DNA from: Oligoflexia bacterium
GTDB lineage: Bacteria; Bdellovibrionota; UBA1018
DNA length: 64,000 nt
Reading direction: 5' to 3'
Assembly: GCA_014376785.1 (NCBI GenBank)
Contig: JACMQW010000016.1
Coordinates: forward strand, 1 to 64,000
In this document: positions 43,809-52,437 of the stretch, piece after piece
How positions within the stretch are numbered: the stretch's first letter is position 1
How the letters are laid out: every line of letters begins with the position of its first letter
Position numbers and translations under genes: made by a program
Notes under the pieces: generated by a model
What the model was told of the DNA's origin: nothing
The model's input: only the letters and a program-made list of their open reading frames with translations
Databases searched by the model: none

Positions 43809-45554
43809 TCAGTTCCCGCTAAGCTCTTCTGCGAAAACTTTCTCTGTGATTTTCCAAAACTTATCCTGCTTTCTCGCGATCACAAAAGAAGGAAGACGAA
43901 AGAGACTCTGGTATTGGACGACATCGAAAGGCGATTTAAACTCACTCGCTAGTTCAGGCCTCTTCAGATGAGAACGAAGAAAGTTAATGTTAAATTTTTT
44001 GATCGATGAAGGATTGCCGAAAAAGTGAGCTTCACTAATGTATTGGCCATCAAAATCGTAATAACGAATCTCTAGGTACGTATTCAGATTTCTATCTTTA
44101 CGCTCTTCAAAGGTAATACGGTCTGGAGTCAGCACGTGGGCATTCTTTGACAACTTGGCCTGTTTTAATTTTGCATCCGCGTCTATGAGTACCGCGTCGC
44201 AGGTCGCGCACGCCCGAGCGGTAATGTCGTTTTCGGTTCCGCAACTATGACACAGCTTAAGTCTAAATCGGAACCCACAGGGTGTGATTTCCAGCGTCGC
44301 CGGGTCTTGGACTGCTCCCCGGCACTTGCGGCCGAAATGCTCCAGCACCACTCCGTCGGAATCAGCATATCCCCAGAAATCATTTTCGAAATCACAGACG
44401 GGGCAGGGCACCTTCACGGCGACGGTGGCTTTTGCTGGCCTAGGGTCACTAATTTCTGGAGAATAGATGTCGTGCCCCATCCCCGTGTAATCCAGGATGT
44501 AACAGTCCGTTTTTTCACTCGAGAGGCGAAGTCCTCGTCCGACGATTTGTTGGTAGAGGCTATTCGATTCAGTGGGCCGAAGAATGGCGATCACATCTAC
44601 ATGCGGAGCATCGAATCCGGTCGTCAGCACCGAAACGTTCACAAGGTATTTGAATTTCCGCTGTTTAAACTCCTCGATGATCTGAGCTCGGGTGCCTAAA
44701 TCCGTATCCCCGAGCACCATGCGGGCCTCACCCTGGGGGAGGACCTCCATGATTTCTTCGGCGTGCTTCACGGACGCACTGAAAATCATCACGCCCTGCC
44801 TCTGGTAGCGCTCGGTGATATCGACGATGTTATTCACGATAAATGGAGTTAATCGTTTCTGGTTTTTTAAAATCTCTTCGACTTCGGAGGCCGTGAAGCT
44901 GCGGTTGTTTTCAGTGAGCTCGGAGAAATCATAACTCGTCACTGGGATATCGATCTTCACGGGAGTGGTGAGGAAATGATTTCGGATCATGTAAGAAAGC
45001 GGCAACTCATAAACACATTGTTTGAAAAATCGGGGCTTGTCCGTCTTTAGCTCTCCGGTTTGTGAATATTCATAGATCCACCCGAGCCCGAGTCGATAAG
45101 GTGTCGCGGTCAAGCCTAAAATGTGGAGTTCCGGATTTCGATCTCGGAGTTTTTTAATCACCGTTTGGTACTGAGTCTCCCCTTCGTCTGCCACGCGGTG
45201 ACATTCATCGATAACGAGTAAAGAGAAGTCTTCGAAAAAGTCATCGGGAGCTCTGGCGATGGACTGAACACTTCCAAAAATTGCTTTGTGATGGTGGTCT
45301 TTTTTCCCGAGACTCGCGGAAAAAATTCCCGCGGATTCGCCGTAGCTCACGTACTTTTCGTAATTCTGTTCTACCAGCTCCTTCACGTGCGCTAGAACGA
45401 GCACTCGTCCTTTCGCAATCCGGGCAAGCTCTGCGATAACGAGGCTTTTTCCCGCTCCGGTCGGCAAAACGACCATCGCCGGGACTCGTTTTTTTTGAAA
45501 AAAGCGAACCACATTTTTAACCGCTTTTTTCTGATAGTCGCGCAGCTCGTACAT
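43809..45554 (-). CDS. radD: RadD/YejH-like DEAD-box superfamily 2 helicase
   Basis: About 581 residues. Motif [14 protein letters not shown] box ([10 protein letters not shown]), TATPYR, then helicase C-terminal [21 protein letters not shown]. Zinc-ribbon cysteines are seen in [26 protein letters not shown] and ACATCDA. This domain order matches RadD, which works in double-strand-break recovery and single-strand-binding-protein linked repair. Cytoplasmic. It is the sole gene on its strand here; the frameshift-free length is near the E. coli value of 586. Confidence 0.82.
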   Translation of the reverse strand: MYELRDYQKKAVKNVVRFFQKKRVPAMVVLPTGAGKSLVIAELARIAKGRVLVLAHVKELVEQNYEKYVSYGESAGIFSASLGKKDHHHKAIFGSVQSIARAPDDFFEDFSLLVIDECHRVADEGETQYQTVIKKLRDRNPELHILGLTATPYRLGLGWIYEYSQTGELKTDKPRFFKQCVYELPLSYMIRNHFLTTPVKIDIPVTSYDFSELTENNRSFTASEVEEILKNQKRLTPFIVNNIVDITERYQRQGVMIFSASVKHAEEIMEVLPQGEARMVLGDTDLGTRAQIIEEFKQRKFKYLVNVSVLTTGFDAPHVDVIAILRPTESNSLYQQIVGRGLRLSSEKTDCYILDYTGMGHDIYSPEISDPRPAKATVAVKVPCPVCDFENDFWGYADSDGVVLEHFGRKCRGAVQDPATLEITPCGFRFRLKLCHSCGTENDITARACATCDAVLIDADAKLKQAKLSKNAHVLTPDRITFEERKDRNLNTYLEIRYYDFDGQYISEAHFFGNPSSIKKFNINFLRSHLKRPELASEFKSPFDVVQYQSLFRLPSFVIARKQDKFWKITEKVFAEELSGN

Positions 45555-45658
45555 TACATTCAGTATAGAATTCTCTCACCGTTTTGCACGATCAAATCTC
45601 TGAGAAGAGGTGACTAAAGGCGGAGTTAACAGGTAACCAAATGGTTACCTATAATCGA

Positions 45659-46009
45659 ATGATGGATGAGGTTTTTAAAGCTTTAGCCGATGAAAGCCGA
45701 CGCTCGATCCTGGATCGGCTTTATACGGAATGAGCGCTCACGTTAGGCGAACTTTGCTCACCGTTTGAAAAAACGATGAGTCGGCAAGCCGTGATGAAAC
45801 ACCTCCGAATCCTAGAAGCCGCGAATCTCGTTACCGTGCTCTGGAGCGGGCGAGAGAAACGGCATCACCTGAATCCGGTTCCGATTCATGCCCTACAAAA
45901 TCGTTGGATTCGGAAATTCGAAAAGCCCCGTTTGACCGCGTTGACCGCGTTGAAATCTGCCTTGGAAGGCATTCACCCGAAAAGAAAGAAAAAACATGGC
46001 TCATCCTGA
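45659..46009 (+). pseudogene. ArsR-family regulator with in-frame TGA
   Basis: The frame from ATG 45659 reads MMDEVFKALADESRRSILDRLYTE, then TGA at 45731-45733 (codon 25), then ALTLGELCSPFEK and a good winged-helix segment SRQAVMKHLRILEAANLVTV, ending with the GREKRHHLNPVPI and RWIRKFEKPRL blocks of the SRPBCC-associated ArsR subfamily. The spacing across the stop is what the family has, so only a nonsense codon breaks it. The remaining frame from ATG 45776 lacks the first helices. It overlaps the next gene by 14 bases. Nonfunctional, or read through. Confidence 0.75.
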
Positions 46010-46448
46010 TCCCGATTCTGTTGTTTATGTGACTTACATTAAAACCACACCAGAGAAACTCTGGGACGCACTGATTAACCCTGAGTTCACGCGTCAGTAT
46101 TGGTTTGGCATCGAAGTGAAAAGCGATTGGAAAGTTCGATCCGCTCTTGCTTACATGAGCAACGGCGAAGCAAAAATGGAAGGAAAAGTCCTCGTAGTGG
46201 ATCGGCCGAAAACTCTTTCCTAGACCTTTCGCGAGGCGAAGGGAGCAGTATCGAAAGAGCCCCCGACCAAAGTAACCTTAGAGATCGAACCCGAACTCGG
46301 AACGGAGACCGTACGACTCACGGTTACTCACACGGATTTCATCGCAAATTCGAAACACCGCCCTTCGATTTCCGGCGGATGGCCTGCAGTGCTAAGCGGC
46401 CTAAAATCTTTTCTGGAGACGGGAAAGCCATTGGCGTTTGAGGCCTGA
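45996..46448 (+). pseudogene. SRPBCC/AHSA1-family protein with in-frame TAG
   Basis: The frame from ATG 45996 runs to TGA 46446-46448, about 150 codons, interrupted only by TAG at 46221-46223 (codon 76). Before it: VVYVTYIKTTPEKLWDALI and the QYWFGIEVKSDWKVRS strand. After it: TFREAKGAV, TKVTLEIEPELGTETVRLTV and SGGWPAVLSGLKSFLETGKP, all standard for activator-of-Hsp90-like SRPBCC proteins. The stop falls where an aromatic residue (LxTF, usually Tyr or Trp) would stand. Pairing with an ArsR regulator is common for this family, and both members are broken here. Confidence 0.78.
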
Positions 46449-46467
46449 GCATTGAGACGCTTGGCCT

Positions 46468-46517
46468 GAAAAAAAGAAAGAGGGGCCGGCTTGTCGCTGG
46501 GCCCTCTTTCTTTTTTC
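46468..46517. terminator. Bidirectional terminator between the SRPBCC frame and ettA
   Basis: Long inverted repeat: GAAAAAAAGAAAGAGGGGCC on the left, GGCCCTCTTTCTTTTTTC on the right, about 18 bp with one bulge, flanked by A and T runs suited to both strands. Confidence 0.8.
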
Positions 46518-46530
46518 TACGATAGACGGA

Positions 46531-48213
46531 TTAGTGCGTGAGCCGCTTGTACTTCACTCGCGTCGGTTTCAGCGCTTCGTTACCGAGGCGACGCTTCTTA
46601 TCTTCTTCGTAGTCCATGTAATTGCCTTCGATGAAGACGACTTTCGAGTCTCCTTCGAACGCCATGATGTGAGTGCAGATCCGGTTTAAAAACCAGCGAT
46701 CGTGGGATACGACGATGCCGACTCCGGCATAACTCAGCATCGCTTCTTCCAGCGCGCGGAGCGTGTTCACGTCGAGATCGTTCGTCGGTTCATCGAGAAT
46801 GATGACGTTTCCGCCTTCTTTGAGGACTTTCGCCAGGTGAAGTCGGTTTCGCTCCCCCCCGGACAAAACTCCCACTTGTTTTTGCTGATCGGCTCCCGCG
46901 AAGTTAAATCGCGCGGCGTACGCCCGCGAAGACACTTCTTTGTTTCCGAGCATCAGGGTTTCATTCTTCCCATCCGCAATTTCTTCCCAGACCGAGTTTT
47001 CAGGATTCAGGGAGTCGCGCGACTGATCGACGTATGCGAGTTTCACCGTATCACCGACGATGATCTCACCCGTATCGGGCATTTCTTTTCCGGTGATCAT
47101 TTTCATGAGCGTCGACTTCCCCGCTCCGTTTCCACCGATCACCCCGACGATTGCGCCAGGAGGGATTTTAAACGACAGGTTTTCAAACAACACTTTGTCT
47201 CCGTACGACTTCGAGATGTTATTCGCTTCGATCACTTTTCCACCAAGGCGCGGTCCGGCAGGGATGTAGATCTCCACCTCTTCGACCCGCTCTGGGCGAT
47301 CTTCAGCGAGCATTTTCTCGTAAGAATCCACGCGCGCCTTAGACTTCGCTTGGCGTGCGCGAGGAGATTGGCGAATCCAGTCGAGCTCGCGCTCGAGCGT
47401 CTTTTGGCGTTTGGTCTCAGATTTTTCTTCTTGAGCCAGGCGAGCGTGCTTTTGCTCAAGCCAGGACGAGTAGTTTCCTTTCCAAGGAATGCCGTGTCCG
47501 CGGTCGAGCTCTAAAATCCAACCGGCGATATTATCCAGGAAGTAGCGATCGTGAGTGACCGCGATGACCGTACCCGGATACTTTTGGAGAAACGTCTCAA
47601 GCCAACTCACACTTTCCGCATCGAGATGGTTAGTCGGTTCGTCGAGAAGAAGGATGTCTGGTTTTTGGAGGAGTAACCGACAAAGGGCAACCCGGCGGCG
47701 CTCTCCGCCGGAAAGGTGTTTCACTTCGGAGTCGGGAGGAGGAAGCCGGAGGGCGTCCATTGCGATTTCTAAAACTCGATCGATCTCCCAACCATCCATC
47801 GCCTCGATTTTTTCTTGAACCTTGGCTTGTTCGTCCAGGAGCTTTTCCATCTTATCGGGATCGAGATCTGGATCCGCAAAGAGGTTTGAAATTTCCTCAA
47901 ATCGCTTCAGAAGAACCACGATTTCTCCCATGCCGCCCATGACGTTTGCACGAACGGTGAGGTTGTCATCGAGCTCTGGTTCCTGCTTCAGGTAACCGAC
48001 CGTGATTCCTTCGCTCGCTTTTGCGTCGCCCGAGATGTTTTTCTCTTCACCCGCCATAATTTTCAGCAGCGTGGACTTACCGGAACCGTTCAGCCCCAGA
48101 ATTCCGATCTTCGCGCCGTAATAGTAGGAAAGCGAGATGTCGCGCAGAACTTGCTTGTTCGGCGGGTAGATTTTGGAAACTCGGTGCATCGAAAACGCAA
48201 ATTTTTCAGCCAT
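46531..48213 (-). CDS. ettA: ABC-F translation factor EttA
   Basis: About 560 residues with two ATPase modules and no membrane segments. Walker A motifs GLNGSGKSTLLKIM and GGNGAGKSTLMKMI, signatures LSGGERRRVAL and LSGGERNRLHL, and DEPTNHLDAESV and DEPTNDLDVNTL Walker B/switch. Between them is the arm/linker region. Length and N-terminus (FSMHRVSKIYPPNKQVLRDI) fit EttA, which binds the ribosomal E site and senses ATP level. It ends at a bidirectional terminator. Confidence 0.93.
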   Translation of the reverse strand: MAEKFAFSMHRVSKIYPPNKQVLRDISLSYYYGAKIGILGLNGSGKSTLLKIMAGEEKNISGDAKASEGITVGYLKQEPELDDNLTVRANVMGGMGEIVVLLKRFEEISNLFADPDLDPDKMEKLLDEQAKVQEKIEAMDGWEIDRVLEIAMDALRLPPPDSEVKHLSGGERRRVALCRLLLQKPDILLLDEPTNHLDAESVSWLETFLQKYPGTVIAVTHDRYFLDNIAGWILELDRGHGIPWKGNYSSWLEQKHARLAQEEKSETKRQKTLERELDWIRQSPRARQAKSKARVDSYEKMLAEDRPERVEEVEIYIPAGPRLGGKVIEANNISKSYGDKVLFENLSFKIPPGAIVGVIGGNGAGKSTLMKMITGKEMPDTGEIIVGDTVKLAYVDQSRDSLNPENSVWEEIADGKNETLMLGNKEVSSRAYAARFNFAGADQQKQVGVLSGGERNRLHLAKVLKEGGNVIILDEPTNDLDVNTLRALEEAMLSYAGVGIVVSHDRWFLNRICTHIMAFEGDSKVVFIEGNYMDYEEDKKRRLGNEALKPTRVKYKRLTH

Positions 48214-48320
48214 CTCGCGAAACTACGCGGAGGCAGGAGACGTGTCAAACGTGACTCATCCTGAAAAACGGGAAAAGAGCCGATACTGAGAGAGTTCCTC
48301 TTTCTAGCGGGAGTTTCTCT

Positions 48321-49028
48321 ATGCGTCGCACCATCCCTTCTTCATTAAAGCCGGCATCCTTGGTCACCGCGATCCTCATTCTGCTCAGTTTCTTTGCCTT
48401 CTTTCCCCACGCGTTTGCGGGACCAAAGTCTTCAGGCAGAATTCTGGAGCCGAAGGAGTACGATCGGCTCGACGGGCACGGCGCGACTGCGAAAAAAGTC
48501 GATGTGATCGAATGGGGTGAGAACCTCGAAATTCACGTCTATCCGAAGCGGAGTTTGAAATCTCTCGGCCTGAAACTGGATCGGACCGAAAAAAAGAAAT
48601 CGACCCTGGTGATTGAATACGGATTTCAAGGGATTTCCTACACTCTGATTCGGAGAGCCACACTCGGAATTATTCTGAACGAAGGCTTCAAAGCTTACTC
48701 GGATCCTTCCGCAAAAGATTACGACAAGATCATGATTTCGAATTCTCCTCTGGTGGATGGCGTGAAGCCTTACCGGCTCGCTCCCGAGCCGACGCAGCTT
48801 TATCCGGACTACCATCCTGCCCTCGGCGGGGAGGATGTCGAAGCTGCCGGAAACGACGAAGAACCGGGCCAACCGGCGTTCGCCGCCACGCCCACTTCAG
48901 AATCTGCATTAAAAAACCCGCCACTCCCGGCGAAAATGCCACTCAGTTCAAAACCCACTACTGCTCCCGAGAAACCTTCCGCTCCAGTCATCGACAGCAA
49001 TGGCGGCATTCGATCGTTCGCTTTTTAA
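48321..49028 (+). CDS. Secreted protein with Pro-rich tail, unknown function
   Basis: About 235 residues. Signal peptide (LVTAILILLSFFAFFPHAFA), then a single domain with GRILEPKEYDRLDGHG, strands KKVDVIEWGENLEIHVYPKR and STLVIEYGFQGISY, and a helical part near KAYSDPSAKDYDKIM. After about residue 165 the sequence turns into low-complexity Pro/Ala/Ser/Lys (SALKNPPLPAKMPLSSKPTT) typical of a flexible linker, with an aromatic end IRSFAF. No family recognised. Confidence 0.65.
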   Translation: MRRTIPSSLKPASLVTAILILLSFFAFFPHAFAGPKSSGRILEPKEYDRLDGHGATAKKVDVIEWGENLEIHVYPKRSLKSLGLKLDRTEKKKSTLVIEYGFQGISYTLIRRATLGIILNEGFKAYSDPSAKDYDKIMISNSPLVDGVKPYRLAPEPTQLYPDYHPALGGEDVEAAGNDEEPGQPAFAATPTSESALKNPPLPAKMPLSSKPTTAPEKPSAPVIDSNGGIRSFAF

Positions 49029-49208
49029 TGCTTTGTGTCTTAGTGTCCGACTAGGAAAAAGTCGGCAAAAGGTGTTCATGTCAGCGTAAGTCGACGCCGG
49101 GAGTAATGACTCGCCGCAAGCATAACCGACTCGAAAACTCAGACTTAAGTTCCTCGCCTCTGCTCGGCTTTTCGAGAGAATGACTCTTGAACCAGTCAGG
49201 AGGACCCT

Positions 49209-49334
49209 ATGGCGAAGGAAGTGACCGAACGCTTCGTGAACTGGACGGCAAGCTGGACTTGGGAAGCACTCGACCGGAGTGCCTTGTTCATCGATCGATC
49301 CATGCGCCGCTTTTTCACTAAAAGCAGCGAGTAG
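49209..49334 (+). CDS. 41-residue small protein
   Basis: ATG 49209 to TAG 49332-49334; AGGAGG sits five bases before the start and a perfect terminator starts six bases after the stop. The product (starts MAKEVTERFVNWTASW, ends RRFFTKSSE) has three Trp and an amphipathic middle, and is unlike anything I know. About 180 bases of leader separate it from the previous gene, with a small CCGACT/AGTCGG hairpin near 49048. It lies below usual gene-length cut-offs. Confidence 0.65.
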   Translation: MAKEVTERFVNWTASWTWEALDRSALFIDRSMRRFFTKSSE

Positions 49335-49340
49335 AAAAAA

Positions 49341-49369
49341 GGCCCTCGAAGGAAAATCCTTCGAGGGCC
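49341..49369. terminator. Bidirectional terminator between the small gene and yceI
   Basis: Perfect 13-bp stem GGCCCTCGAAGGA/TCCTTCGAGGGCC with an AAA loop, preceded by six As and followed by five Ts. It serves both the 41-residue gene and the convergent YceI gene. Confidence 0.92.
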
Positions 49370-49402
49370 TTTTTCTGTTTGGGCATTCAAGCGGGTGGCA
49401 GA

Positions 49403-50020
49403 TTATTTCGTCGAGAGCGCCACGTCGATTTTGAAATCGTCGTAGACGACTTTGTCGCCGAGGCCTTTGAAGAATTTTCCGGAACCGTAACGAACGTCCC
49501 AGCGCGTCCGGTCGATTGTGATGTTGGCGGTGGCGGTGGTCTTGCCGTCTTTTGTTTTCACGATGGCGGGAAATTTAATCTCGTTCGTTTTGCCTTTCAA
49601 AGTCAGGTCGGCCGTCACGTCGAAAGTCGGCCCCACGAATCCGGGGACAGATTTCGCATCCTTAATTTTCAAGGTGGCTGTCGGGAATTTCGCGACATCG
49701 AAAAAGTCTTCCGACTTAAGGTGCGTGATGAGTTTTGTGTTGTAAGCAGGATCCTTGAGATCCTCGTCTTTAATCGAGGTCATGTCGAAAATGAACTCGC
49801 CGCCCTTGAGTTCTTTGTTCACCATCATGATTTCAGCTTTCGAGAGTGCGATCGTGCCGTTGTGCTGGCCAGTGACTTTCTTGCCTTCCCACTTCACGCT
49901 GGACGCGGCCGGGTCGAAAAGAATCTTCGCTTCCGCGGCAGCCGTGGCAGGTTTTTCCATTTTGGCAGCGTAACCGTTTAAGGAACAAAGCAGGACAGTG
50001 AATAACATCATCAATCGCAT
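49403..50020 (-). CDS. YceI-family periplasmic protein
   Basis: About 205 residues with a signal peptide (MMLFTVLLCSLNGYAAK). The YceI lipocalin-like barrel is seen in SSVKWEGKKVTGQHNGTIAL, KELKGGEFIFDMTSIKDED, HLKSEDFFDVAKFPTATLKI and NITIDRTRWDVRYGSGKF. These proteins bind isoprenoid quinone or polyisoprenoid lipids in the periplasm; the ligand here is unknown. It ends at the bidirectional terminator near 49.36 kb. Confidence 0.88.
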   Translation of the reverse strand: MRLMMLFTVLLCSLNGYAAKMEKPATAAAEAKILFDPAASSVKWEGKKVTGQHNGTIALSKAEIMMVNKELKGGEFIFDMTSIKDEDLKDPAYNTKLITHLKSEDFFDVAKFPTATLKIKDAKSVPGFVGPTFDVTADLTLKGKTNEIKFPAIVKTKDGKTTATANITIDRTRWDVRYGSGKFFKGLGDKVVYDDFKIDVALSTK

Positions 50021-50241
50021 AAACTTTTCTCCGAGATTTCATTGAGACAGAGAGAGACGGTTAGAGGGGCGGGTAATTATTGGTATAGATAAAAGCGTAC
50101 GGTCTTCGAGCGTCGATCACTAGTCAGTAAAATCACAACAAACTGTTCCACCTATTGGACAATCGGTTCAACTTTCTTTGGAGTCCGCCCCTTCTGAGCC
50201 AAGCTCATTCCTAGCGAGGGCATTAAATACCTCAGTGGTTT

Positions 50242-50261
50242 TTTCAAATAAGTATTTGAAA
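50242..50261. promoter_or_regulatory. Candidate operator palindrome upstream of the TetR gene
   Basis: TTTCAAATA-AG-TATTTGAAA, a 9+9 base inverted repeat with a 2-base centre, located 28 bases before the TetR-family start codon. TetR proteins usually repress their own operon from such a site; position supports this but no binding data exist. Confidence 0.5.
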
Positions 50262-50289
50262 TTTTAAATTAGACGTTTATGCTCGTCAA

Positions 50290-50913
50290 ATGACTCCCGA
50301 ATCCGAAAACCTGCCCACGAAGGAAGCTCTACTCCTCGCTGCAAAGAAGATCTTTGCTTTGAAGGGCTATAATGGGGCGACGGTAAAGGAAATCGCCGAC
50401 GAAGCGGGCGTAAACGTCAGCCTGGTTTCCTACCATTACCATGGCAAAGAAAAGCTCTTTCATGAATGCATGGAGGCTTACGGTCGTCGTCGTCTCCAAG
50501 CCACCGAGCAGTTTCTAAAAAGTCCTCAGTCGAAAGAAGATTTTCGCGTTCGCCTGACATTGTTTGTCGAAGATTACTTTCAAAACGCGATCGACGACCA
50601 AGACACCATGACCATGATGCACCGAGAGTGCACGAGCTCAAATCCACTGACTCTGGATCTCTTCGAAGGCGTCTTCATGACTGGACTTCGCAATATGATG
50701 AAATTTTTTAAGGATGCTTCAGACAACCAGATCATCCGCAGCGACGTCGACTCTCATTACGTCACCCTCATCCTGCTCGGGGCGCTCAGCCAAACTGTTT
50801 TAATGGATCCCATGCACCGTCAGTTTTTCAATACCGGACTCAAGGACCCGGTCCACCGAGAGAAGATGGTCACCACCATCCTCCAACTCGTGATGGGAGG
50901 AACTCAATCATGA
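50290..50913 (+). CDS. TetR-family transcriptional regulator
   Basis: About 207 residues. HTH: AAKKIFALKGYNGATVKEIADEAG then SLVSYHYHGKEKLF, the family pattern. The C-terminal helical ligand domain is generic. Its stop overlaps the start of the TolC-like gene by 4 bases (ATGA), so it is expected to control the downstream efflux genes and itself through the palindrome at 50242. Confidence 0.87.
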   Translation: MTPESENLPTKEALLLAAKKIFALKGYNGATVKEIADEAGVNVSLVSYHYHGKEKLFHECMEAYGRRRLQATEQFLKSPQSKEDFRVRLTLFVEDYFQNAIDDQDTMTMMHRECTSSNPLTLDLFEGVFMTGLRNMMKFFKDASDNQIIRSDVDSHYVTLILLGALSQTVLMDPMHRQFFNTGLKDPVHREKMVTTILQLVMGGTQS

Positions 50914-52358
50914 AAACTACCTCTTCGGCCGCTTACTCCTTTTCGATTCTGATTTTAGCCGCGATTGCCCTCTGGTCCTACACCGTGCATGCCGCGAATG
51001 GGGAGGCCGGAGCCGCTCCGACTTCTCCCGGAGTCAGTCTCGCGCTTGATTCCTTTCTTGCCCAAGTCGAGGGCGATAACCAATCTCTGAAGGCCGCGAA
51101 AGAAGCGTCTGAGGGAGCTGGACTCCGATCATCGGAAGCCGTGCTCGTTTATTCGCCTATCTTTTCCGCGGAATTCCAGCGCGCAAACGATCACAAATTG
51201 AATTCCCTTTTCCCCGGTGCCTACCAAAAAATATATAGTAACGTCGCATCCGTAGGACTCAGTCAACAAACCTCGTTTGGGATGCAAGCAAAAGTCTCCT
51301 ACACCCTTTCGAGCTTTGTCTACGTCGGCAGTCAGCCGAAATTTTGGGAAGGACTTCCGAGACTGGAGCTTTCCCAACAAGTATGGGGAGGCGGATTCGG
51401 CGCTTCGACTCGCGCGAACCAGGAAATCGTCGAAGCCGGCGCTCGAGCAAGCCAGTACACCCAGAGCTTTAACGCCCGATCGCTTCGCGCCGCTGCGGAA
51501 ACCGCTTATGTGAATCTCGCGGCTTCGCGGGCACTCCGTTTAATCAATGAGAACTCTCTGAAGCGCGGCCAAGACATCATGGATTGGAACACTCGCCGCT
51601 ATAAAATGAGTCTCGGTGAAGACTCCGATCTCCTGCAAGCGCAAGCCAACATCGAGGTCATCAAACTCCAACTCCAAAACGCACTGGACTCCGAGCGCAT
51701 TGCCGGCCGGGAATTTAATCGCCTTCGCAATGTTGACGGAGACACCGCGTCCGAACTCCTGAGCCTACCCGAAGTTGAGTCTGCAACGGCTCCCGCACGC
51801 GCCCAGTTCAGGGACGACGTGCGAGCCGCCATGGAGCAAACCCGGGTGGCGCAAGCCCAGGCAGTCGTCGGACGTGAAAGAAATAAACCCACTCTCGAAG
51901 TCTTCGGATCCTTCGCTCTGAATTCTCGTTCGCCAACCGGAGATGATGCGGTCACGAAATCTTTTAAAGACGACTACCCGACTTCCGTTATCGGCGTTCG
52001 CTTCCAAACCCCATTGCTGATCGGCGCTCAGCTGAAAGCCATAAAAGGTTACGGCAAGGAAGCAGTTGCCGCGGAAATTGAGAAGGACCAAAAGGTTTTC
52101 AATCAAGATGTGCAGTGGAAGGACTTAGTCCTTCGATTGAACGAAGCGAAACAACGATACCAAATTGCGACTCGCCTCTCCGATATTCAGACGAAGAAAG
52201 CGACGACGGAAAGAGTACGGCTGAAACGCGGACGAACCACCACTTACCAGTCTCTTCTTTTCGACCAAGACTTAAACCAAGCAGCGGCGGCAAAAGTTCA
52301 GGCCCAAGCCGAAGTACTCCAGCTCCTCGCTCAGATGAAAACGTTCGGCGGAGCCTAA
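50910..52358 (+). CDS. TolC-family outer-membrane efflux protein
   Basis: About 482 residues. N-terminal membrane/signal segment (SFSILILAAIALWSYTVHAA), then long helices with TolC-type repeats: FNARSLRAAAETAYVNLAAS and NRLKRGRTT-like (TERVRLKRGRTTTYQSLLFD), with the coiled-coil tunnel pattern. It provides the outer-membrane exit duct for the RND pump that follows 79 bases later. It is cotranscribed with the TetR regulator. Confidence 0.82.
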   Translation: MKTTSSAAYSFSILILAAIALWSYTVHAANGEAGAAPTSPGVSLALDSFLAQVEGDNQSLKAAKEASEGAGLRSSEAVLVYSPIFSAEFQRANDHKLNSLFPGAYQKIYSNVASVGLSQQTSFGMQAKVSYTLSSFVYVGSQPKFWEGLPRLELSQQVWGGGFGASTRANQEIVEAGARASQYTQSFNARSLRAAAETAYVNLAASRALRLINENSLKRGQDIMDWNTRRYKMSLGEDSDLLQAQANIEVIKLQLQNALDSERIAGREFNRLRNVDGDTASELLSLPEVESATAPARAQFRDDVRAAMEQTRVAQAQAVVGRERNKPTLEVFGSFALNSRSPTGDDAVTKSFKDDYPTSVIGVRFQTPLLIGAQLKAIKGYGKEAVAAEIEKDQKVFNQDVQWKDLVLRLNEAKQRYQIATRLSDIQTKKATTERVRLKRGRTTTYQSLLFDQDLNQAAAAKVQAQAEVLQLLAQMKTFGGA

Positions 52359-52437
52359 CCCGCTTCCGATCGTCTTTTTGATTTTTGAATTCAGGTCGAA
52401 AGACCCCCTTACATTTCCTAAAAAAACGAGCCCATTC

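Noticed and set aside
367-46448. Genetic-code reassignment as an explanation for the in-frame stops
   Set aside because: All three stop codons also end normal genes throughout the window, and the long conserved genes have none inside.
49029-49208. c-di-GMP (GEMM) riboswitch before the 41-residue gene
   Set aside because: A few GGCAAA-like words are present but the GEMM consensus pairing and order could not be matched.
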